Positions 56,201-64,000 of a DNA stretch of 64,000 nt are shown piece by piece. Each line of letters starts with the position of its first letter. The first letter of the stretch is position 1. This DNA comes from Taenia hydatigena (taxonomy: Eukaryota > Platyhelminthes > Cestoda > Cyclophyllidea > Taeniidae), in the NCBI GenBank assembly GCA_036345935.2, contig JADWOT020000003.1, forward strand, positions 17,936,509-18,000,508, read 5' to 3'. The notes below the pieces were generated by a model, which did not search any database, was not told the DNA's origin, and was given only the letters and a program-made list of their open reading frames with translations. The translations under genes and the position numbers were made by a program.

Positions 56201-59200
56201 AACAGATTAATTTATTTTAGGAATTAGAGCCGATTGCAAGAAGTTATAAATTCCATTCAACCGAATCAGCACCGTTTTGCCTAAAGCAATAGTCACATAC
56301 TTTAGACATGGCGATTCAGCGAAGTCTAATCAAGGGGAACTCTAGAAGTCAACAAGAAAAACCCATTCATTTCAAAGCAAGGGTGTAGGAGGAACCGTCC
56401 AAGACCTTGTCGAGGAAATGGCCTAGGACAGCACAATGCCTATTCCCCAAATCGACGTTTCAACAGGCAATTTGGTAAGCTTCAGAAGAGAAAAACACTT
56501 TTTAGGATTTATGATGAATCTCGCACACATAATTTTTGGCCAAAGCAAAAGAAGATGCGTCAAGCAAACGTATGGCCCAAAACGATAAGAGAAGACAACT
56601 GGCAGAATTTTGGAACGATGCATCGAGCCGGTAAGCACAAAAATCAAGACCTAGTGGGAAGAAATGAAAGCAGTGAGATATCAAAGAAAAGCCAACAGCT
56701 AAGGGACTGAGAAAGATGTGTCAAGTCAAGGCCCAACCCGACAAAACTAGGTTTTGAAATCTCAAAAACTCAAATCATTACTTGATCACCTAGCATATTA
56801 ATTACTTTAAAAATGGGGAACGCAACTTTATCACAATGTTTACTCACGATGAATGCATCCCCTGCACGAGATCGACATCGAGAGGCAGGTTTAAACTACC
56901 TTCACAACTTACCGGTTACAAAATCACTGTATTCTGTGGAAGACGAAATGGCGGGTGCTCCCCTTGGACTGAAGACTTTTGGTCGGAGGAGATTGTACTG
57001 ACAGGAGGCACTAAAGAGACGCGTGTCCAACCCAATGGTGGTTGAAGAGGGGCGACAGAAGGAGGGGAAAAGGCAATTCAGACCCACGATTCTAACTGCG
57101 TTGGCGAGAATACGATACTTGGGGACGTTGCAGTCCTGCAGCGCCGACAGGAGACGCCATTTGAGGTCGTTAAGTGTGGGAATGCTGAGGCGAGGAACGA
57201 TGTCGCATCCCAAGACAATGGAAACGACAAAAGGCTTGCAGTAGCGAGCCATACGGGCGCTAGATTCGGTACAAGGGAGGAAGAGGCCATGAAAGTCTCA
57301 GGTCTTTCAAAAACGACCTAAACCACAACCAGATATGAAGTAATGTAATGAAGAAAGTAGCTCATATGAATGAGCTTTTAACCCAACCCAAAAGAGACCA
57401 GAGATGGTGAGAATAGAGCTGAATAACACCCTCTTACCGACTGCCTTAAGGAAACAGTAACAATTAGGCGAAAATTTCACAACAGGATTGTAGAAGTGGA
57501 GCTATGAGAAAGGTTACACCCATTGGGCATGCACGAGAGGAAATGAAATGGCTTCACAGAAATAGAGGAATATCTTTCGCGGAGAAACGCGTGGTAGGAA
57601 GAATCAACGATGGGTGAATGGGATTTACCTCAATGAGAAGTTAGCAGTCACGCACACTCATTAACCCTATGAAACCGGCTACACATCAACAATGGTGAAA
57701 AGAACATCCCTGGTTGAATTTTCCTTCCGGATATGAGGTATACGATACTTTAAGACAAAACCATAAATCTACCAAGCTCCTCGAATTCATGGGAAAATTA
57801 CGCCCACAACGCGTAGGTGGTTACTCAAAACTACCCCGGGTGAAATAGAGAAGATAACACTGACACAGCCATTTGTAGATCCAGGCCTTTTTCAACCACA
57901 TGAACAGTGAATGCAGGTATGACAGTTAAAGCCAAATTATGTGGCATTACGACCTGGTGAATTTGGCAAAGCCTGTGCATCTCGCACAATAACTGAACCA
58001 AGGATTCATGATGCTTACAGACACACGTCAACAGCAAGTGGTATGATTTTTAAGAAATAAAAATATTAAGAGCAATGTAGGGGATCATATCAATAATGGA
58101 TAAGATTAGGGGTGCAGATTTCTAACCCCAAGACATACTTCCAGTTCGTAGGATTTGGCAAAGTGTTTATTAAGTGGTACATTCGAATGACTAGTGCTAT
58201 AGACAAGAGAAGGAGTGTGAATGAAAGTTTGCTAATTGAAGAAGGTATGAAAATTTAGATCACAAAAAATGCATTGACAATTAGAAATGAAGAACCAAAG
58301 GACCGTGGGCAAGAAAATTTTACTTAAACAATTAAAGTAGCAATACCTCATTAACCCAAGCGGAGGGCTGTAGGCATAGGCCTTGACTTCGGGGTAGCAC
58401 TTCCGCAGGAGGAAGGCCAGTACAGAAGCCACACCAGCGCCCAAACTGTGACCACAAACCACCAAGGGATAACAGGGTCGCCTGACACGGGCCTTCTCTA
58501 CTAACTGGAGACGGAGGATGATATCGCGTAGGTTACGTGCCGTGTAGAGGATTCCCATATGCACGTAGAAGTCAGGGATTTGCTCAGCAGGCACATCGGA
58601 GGGCAGTTCATCTGACAAGGGACGTTTACCCTCCGCGAGCATGTCAACAATCACATCTTCAGGTGAGAGGGTCCCACGAATCGCAATAATGATAGACTCG
58701 GAGTCATCGTCAAATGCCACAAAGAAGGGGGATTGGTAGACCTGAATGAAAGGAACATATTTAAGACCTCAATTGCATTATGAAAAAAAGAAGAGTTCAC
58801 ACGACAAGCTGGAACAAATGTTTATAATACTAAGACCAAGATGTATAAAAAAACGATTTAATCAAGTTAAGGAGTGATCCCAATCCCAATTTTCGTGTTT
58901 TTATCTTTACCTTGACCAAAGGGAGGAGTTTGCCACGCAAAAACATCGCGAAGCTATCTTACATAGTCATAGCATTAACTATCGCGAGAGCTCTAAAGAC
59001 AGGTGATGCTGTTTCACTTACCAGAGACACTATTAAACAGAATGATGATAATTAGTTTAGAAAAGTTGTTCTAGAAAGGTCCAATATCTCAAAGTGAAAC
59101 GAGAAATGCACTTAAGCAAATGTGAAGATAATTTCACTCTCCAGGATAGGAATGAGAATCCGTGTGCGTGTGTATGTGCTGGGAATTCATCTAAGACGCA

Positions 59201-61055
59201 GTCTAATGCAAAGGTGATGATATTACTTCCAGGTCCCTTTCATAATGATTCCATTCTACCAAAAATTTGTGACAAATACTTGAACGCTAGAACCGTCAAT
59301 GTTTGGTCCAGCACTAACGAGTCTGTAGGACTCCAGCCTAAAATAAATAAATTCATTTCCACTGAGTACGTGGTGGGGGCTTTGAGGGTATCCACTAGTC
59401 TTGACCTTCATTGTATGTTAAGGCAATACCAAAACAAATGTGAGACTTTAGTGGTTAGCTATTCAATTTTGATTCACTTGAAGTCAATGTTAAGTGTGTG
59501 TGGGCGGAGAATAAGTTTAAATGGGAAATACCATTTGTTCCAGGAGAAAAAAAGGGCGACCAGTGGGAAGTAAAGACTTCTCGTAAGGGTGTGTGAGTCC
59601 CATACAAAACGTGACTATAGTTGGCGTGCGATTTGTTAGAAATAAACGACGGCGGCTCAATATTGAAGCCTTGACTGTAGTACGAATAAGCCTAGGTGTT
59701 AAGAAATGCCACAAAACGGTTGCCCACCCTCGAAACCTCTAGGTAAAGAGGCAAGTAAGAAATGTCAGTTGCAAGTGGAAACAAAAGGCAAAATATAATC
59801 AACTTTATTTGATGGCATTGCCGTAAAGAGGCAACGGAGATTTCGTAGACCAACCAAAGTGTTGCATGCCAATACGTATCGTTGGGCAAGGAAAGAGGGG
59901 ATTCAGTGATACCCAGGGACTGGGAATGAGCATTTTTCATTCCCATGAGCGGTGGTTCAACACTCACAAATCAGGCAATGAAACGGTAGTCAATTCAACT
60001 CAATCGGTTGTAGCATAAAAGGAGAATCCACTCCACCCGGAACTTGCTTACAGCGACAAAACTCGGAACGGACGTATCGTAGAGTTACCATCACAGATTA
60101 GTAAAGACAGAGGGGTGCGCGTTAGAGGAGCAAACTCTTAAGATAAAAAAAACTGCGAAAGTTCCAAGTTTTCGGATAGTTTCGATCCCAGCAAGAAATT
60201 TCCCGACCTCGAAAAGCCAACCAGAAGGCCATTAGTCTTTGGGACAGTGTTAAAACGCTGCGATTCTAAACCAAATTGAAAAAAAAGTGTCTGGTTCTTT
60301 CGTGGAGGCGCGAAGGGCTGCGATAATTCGCCCCTAAAATAAGAAATTTTGATAGACAAGTTGGAAAATATCTCCCCTTATCTCTAAACCACTGATGAGA
60401 ACAACAATCATTTGCAATAACTGCAACATGCCTGGTTTTTCCTAATCGCCCAACTCTCGGACAGATGGGATTTCCATCTGCCTTCTACGTCAGCATGCAA
60501 GCAAAATAATTCGGTGACATGGTGAGAAAGAAAGGAAGTGAAAAAAGTCTAGTCTCTCCATCCTGCTTTATTCCACAAAACAGTTCGAAAAAAAGGGAAA
60601 AGTGATAAGAAAAATTACTCCTCAACCCGTGCTTGATGAATCCGCACTGGAAGGCAACCAAGTTACCCAGGGATGAAATCTATCCAGAGAGATGGTATAG
60701 AGGGTGCCAAAGTGATCTGCACTATGGAATCTCCCACACCATAAGGAAAAACTAAAGAAGAGGTTTAAGCGGATCGACTTTAAGTCTACCAAAAAGAAGG
60801 AAAGCGTGGAATCAAAGCTTTAGCTAGAAGAATTCAAGAACAAAACGGCACAACCACAAGCAACAAATTCTGGTTGAAGGAGAGCGACATGCTCCTTCGA
60901 CAATGGCACAACGGAGACAACTCAAAAGATGAGGTGAGTGGAAAAACTTACGTTATTTACAAAAGAGTAGTATACAAGGCTTTCGATAGGTGCGCCGGTG
61001 ATTTCTTGATACACAGCCAGGTTGCAGGTGTCATTTTTGCAAATGCAACAACCCA
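53291..61055 (-). CDS. daglb: Diacylglycerol lipase, DAGLB-like, catalytic half
   Basis: Membrane serine lipase that cleaves diacylglycerol to 2-arachidonoylglycerol-type monoacylglycerol. Exons in coding order: 61055-60952, 58741-58347, 57259-57097, 53939-53602, 53522-53291 (TGA), about 410 residues. Visible: a cysteine-rich strip GCCICKNDTC; FVAFDDDSESIIIAIRGTLS; the nucleophile motif VVCGHSLGAGVASVLAF; AYAYSPPLGLM; the acid-residue region VVSIVLGCDIVPRLSIP and PKYRILANA; the histidine region GLIVHLVQ; and IWSNSRQFQTIIIHPRMLSDHLP before a short C-terminus. PRLS and PKYRIL, plus the short tail, fit DAGLB better than DAGLA. The exon at 53.6-53.9 kb carries ~80 extra residues between the Asp and His regions. 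The boundary 53939 uses the second AG of TAGAG to keep phase; an intervening exon is possible. The four N-terminal membrane helices were not found and should lie beyond 61055 or off the window. Confidence 0.92.
53940..57096. other. Intron of the DAG lipase gene
   Basis: About 3.2 kb between the exon with the catalytic Asp region and that with the His region. No conserved exon was recognised. Open frames at 54.2-56.7 kb on both strands lack known motifs and splice context. It contains a G-rich patch near 55061-55077. Confidence 0.5.
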
Positions 61056-64000
61056 CTGAAATTTCGTCCGAGGGAGACAGGAAGGGATGGGTTTCGGCGT
61101 CCCCTCCAGTTTGACTAAAATGGAACGGGAGAGGTGAGTAAAGGAGCTCATTTTACATTTGTATTTCACTTAGGGAACCAAACAGTAGCATTACTGCATA
61201 ACTGTCAAATCCTGATAGGCAATGCAGTGATAAGAGGATGACAATGTCAGTGCGGGCGATTGAATATGGGCCTACCGTAGGCGCTTAACAGGACCCCAGT
61301 CCAAGCGTTTGCCCCGCGAGTGTGACTCCAAAATTTGCACGAAACCATTCACCCCTGCGAATGTCCCTGAAAAACTAATCGTCCTCAACCCAAGAGAATT
61401 CCACACATTTATGCCATTGTTTCTGACCCAGTCAATCTATTAGGTGCAACCAAGACATATGGAAAGGTGATAAATGGTACATACCAGCTACATGCGAGAA
61501 AAAACAGTTACATAGCTGTCACTGGTGTACAATGAAGGGGCCCAGACCCATACAGATTTGGAGATTTGAGTGAAACCATTTTACTCAAAAACAACCAAGA
61601 TGATAAACTAGACAAAAGACAGAAAACAACACGACCGATAAAGTAATACAGTGGTCGAAGGTAATGCTATGCCGGGAGAATTCGCAGAACTGTTTGTAGT
61701 ACGGATACACACATCCCATTTGGTCACATTTTCAGTCCTGTTAGATAGTGAACACTGACCATAGCCGGATTTCCAAATCTAGGCTTCTGCGTATCTATAG
61801 TTGTGGCTTTATGGTACGAATAATGTAAACTTGTGCCATACTAACCCCTACCTTTATCGTACAAATGATCAAAAGTGACTGTTTAAACCATAGATAAACC
61901 CAAAGCAGTAACCAAAGTGACTCAGAATCGTGCATTTTCGAGACAGTACTGCGGACCACAGTTTACGTCCTTGGAACATCGAAAAAGATGTGCGAATCAG
62001 CCACGGCTGCGCAACTCTCATACCATAGCATAGTCCAAATGAGGCCTATATGACGGCACAGATGTGATTTGCAAAAAAGAGCCGAATTGAGAAATAAAAA
62101 CCCATTTTTAGCAGTATGCTCTAAGGCCTTTTTCGGATGGACTGAAGGTGGATGCAGGCCCTCCACCATGTGCACGACGGTCAACTTTCTTCCCCATAAA
62201 GCCTAGGGAGCTAATGAATAGAAAATAGTACAAAGAAGGAACGTTAATCGTCAGCTAAATGCTAAAATTGGAATTTGCATATGGAAGATTGTATCATGGG
62301 TTCTGGTAAGTACCAATTTAGCTTTAAATACAACCCCCAAACAGTGAGATAAGCACCTGACAAATAGCCAAATGATCACAGAGACCGGCATAGTTCCAAA
62401 TAGTACCGATACGGACAAATAGTTTCAGTTAGTGTAAAAGTGAAGCAAGGAGAGACTACTCCATGAACGTAGGTCAAGCGCCCATTAAGTAGCTTTGCGC
62501 ATTTTCAGTGCCTCGAGAAGTGTTAACAGATCGAATTAAACGTCCGAAAGTCATTTAAACAAGAAATGTCTCGGGCGAAATCAAGAACTTGTTTGTTGTA
62601 ACACACCAGTAAGCAAATCAGCATATGCTTAAGCTGATGATGCAGAACAGTACCATCTCGACCATTTGTTTAGTCCAATCGGAGGTTAAGGGGTGATGTG
62701 GGGCCCAAAGGAGGTTTGCAGACATATTTAGCACCCTATGCACATCATGCAGGAAACCCTCTAAAGGATTCAACTTCTCCCGTTTAAGCGATGTTGTGAT
62801 TTTTGTAATCAGTTTCTCGACCCAATCACAGTGCCACAAATGTGACTTCCTACTTACTAACAGATGATGATTACCATCTACACTCTAATGGATATCACAA
62901 ACAGCTTGGAGAATGAAAAAATAACGACGTATGTGGAATTCCTTTTGATCTGAGGATGGTTAACATTTGAGTGCCAATTTAAAGTCAATTCAGTAGTGAG
63001 GTGCTAGTTGTGACACCAGAAGAGTGAACCATCTGGACTGTAATGGTCAATTTTCCTTCGGAATCTCGGTAGCTAATGTGGCAACCACACGTTCCTGTTC
63101 TGCAAACTTTCTCCACTTGTTTGAAAGAGAGAGCCGCTGAGACACAATCAGCTTCCCAAAATTAGACTGGTTCCCGGTAAACATTCCGACCATTAGGCAA
63201 AATGCTTACGACTACTACCAAGAAGACATCGTGATTCATCACACAGCAAGGCAACACGGTGGTCAAGTCTCATCTGCCGCTCGCCCGTCCACCTCACGCC
63301 AAATGCATCCAAACAACCTAGAACCCAAGCAATGGTGACTCTTTATAAATGGGCCATTGATAGTGATGCTTACGTTAAAAGTTGCTGCTAATGCATTCAC
63401 AATATCAAAAGGATGTGCACACTAGCATCGGCTTAGAAAGTCATTACTTTACGTAAAACCCGTGCCTCCAGCGTGACACGCTTCCAATGCTAGAATCGCA
63501 GCCACCAGAAAGGAATTGTTCAAGACATCTCACCAGACATACCAGTTTTACAAGAAAAATCACAACCAGAAGGCGAAGAATTTGCAAATCAAGATAAATT
63601 TGTTTTAAGGACAGCAACAAGCCCAAACACCGTCTTGAGATAGTGACACCGACATCATTTTGGTAGTGAATTGAACCCAATAAATAAGATAGAACGATAC
63701 CCATAAGCCTTCAAACACACAATACTTCGCGCAAGAGGTAATACATACACAAAAAGAAGTTGTGAAGCCAAGGAGATCGCCAAAATGGTCAAAATTAGAC
63801 ACGTGGTCTTTGTTTAGACCAAATGTTAAGACTTAGACATGATCAGGAGAGAATCGCTCAAAACATCAGTTGCTGAGTTCGAATTAGAAATCCCAGACTA
63901 GCTCCATTGCATTGGTTCCACAAGGGAGACCGTATCATCAAGAATACAAATTTTTCCACTAAATCGGCTTGGGGAGAGCTAGGGTCAAATGATAACATCA
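61056..64000. other. Upstream introns of the DAG lipase gene to the right window edge
   Basis: The exon ending at 61055 begins in mid-codon, so the gene must continue here or beyond. I searched the minus strand for the conserved PSDI-AGL and YGWPMY blocks and for four membrane helices, and found none. A 91-bp stretch at 61276-61366 has good splice sites and one open frame (KRLDWGPVKRLR) but does not fit the family order, so I leave it unassigned. Confidence 0.4.

Noticed and set aside
61276..61366. Minus-strand stretch with good acceptor and donor, reading KRLDWGPVKRLR
   Set aside because: It faintly resembles the W-x-x-R segment of DAG lipases, but too little room remains before the next exon for the obligatory intervening region, so it does not fit the family order.
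62618..62839. Minus-strand open frame with WVEKLITKITTSLKREK
   Set aside because: I considered it as a DAG lipase exon. It does not match any conserved block and ends in stops without a convincing donor.
63444..63704. Hydrophobic minus-strand frame (LVVIFLVKLVCLVRC) as a DAG lipase membrane helix
   Set aside because: One hydrophobic run in AT-rich DNA is weak evidence; no flanking conserved sequence or phase-consistent splice sites.

Overview
This window looks like nuclear DNA from a flatworm, most likely a tapeworm. Genes are split into many exons by GT-AG introns, several of them only 30-41 nt long beside others of several kb, and the proteins are animal-type. The organism call is an inference; no rRNA, tRNA or mitochondrial marker is present. 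I rebuilt gene models by hand from homology, splice sites and reading phase.

Layout: (1) 1440-11946, minus: the first ten coding exons of a conventional protein kinase C (C1A, C1B, C2, start of the kinase domain); the rest lies beyond the left edge. (2) 13528-14602, minus: a six-exon gene for a ~265-residue basic/acidic nuclear-looking protein I do not recognise. (3) 15331-19409, minus: a seven-exon PHF20-like chromatin reader (Tudor, C2H2 finger, PHD finger, coiled coil) whose PHD finger is interrupted by a GC-AG intron. (4) 22931-24589, plus: complete dnajc8, a J-domain splicing factor, and the only plus-strand gene. (5) 25084-49047, minus: a gene of at least 13 exons over 24 kb for a BAHCC1/TNRC18/winged-eye-type protein with a PLDLS CtBP-type motif, Tudor-like modules and a C-terminal BAH domain. 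(6) 53291-61055, minus: the catalytic half of a diacylglycerol lipase, DAGLB-like; its membrane exons were not found and probably lie to the right.

Introns and spacers hold two decayed mariner-type transposase fragments (about 6.3 and 50.2 kb), two copies of a ~180-bp dispersed repeat (20.3 and 34.5 kb), a (GT)19 tract, a 19-base G run, a CA tract and two places with CACGTGAC plus YY1-like motifs that could be promoters.

Functionally, PKC and DAG lipase both act on diacylglycerol signalling (PKC is activated by it, DAGL makes 2-AG from it). The PHF20-like and BAHCC1-like genes both read histone marks. Nothing shows that these are co-regulated.
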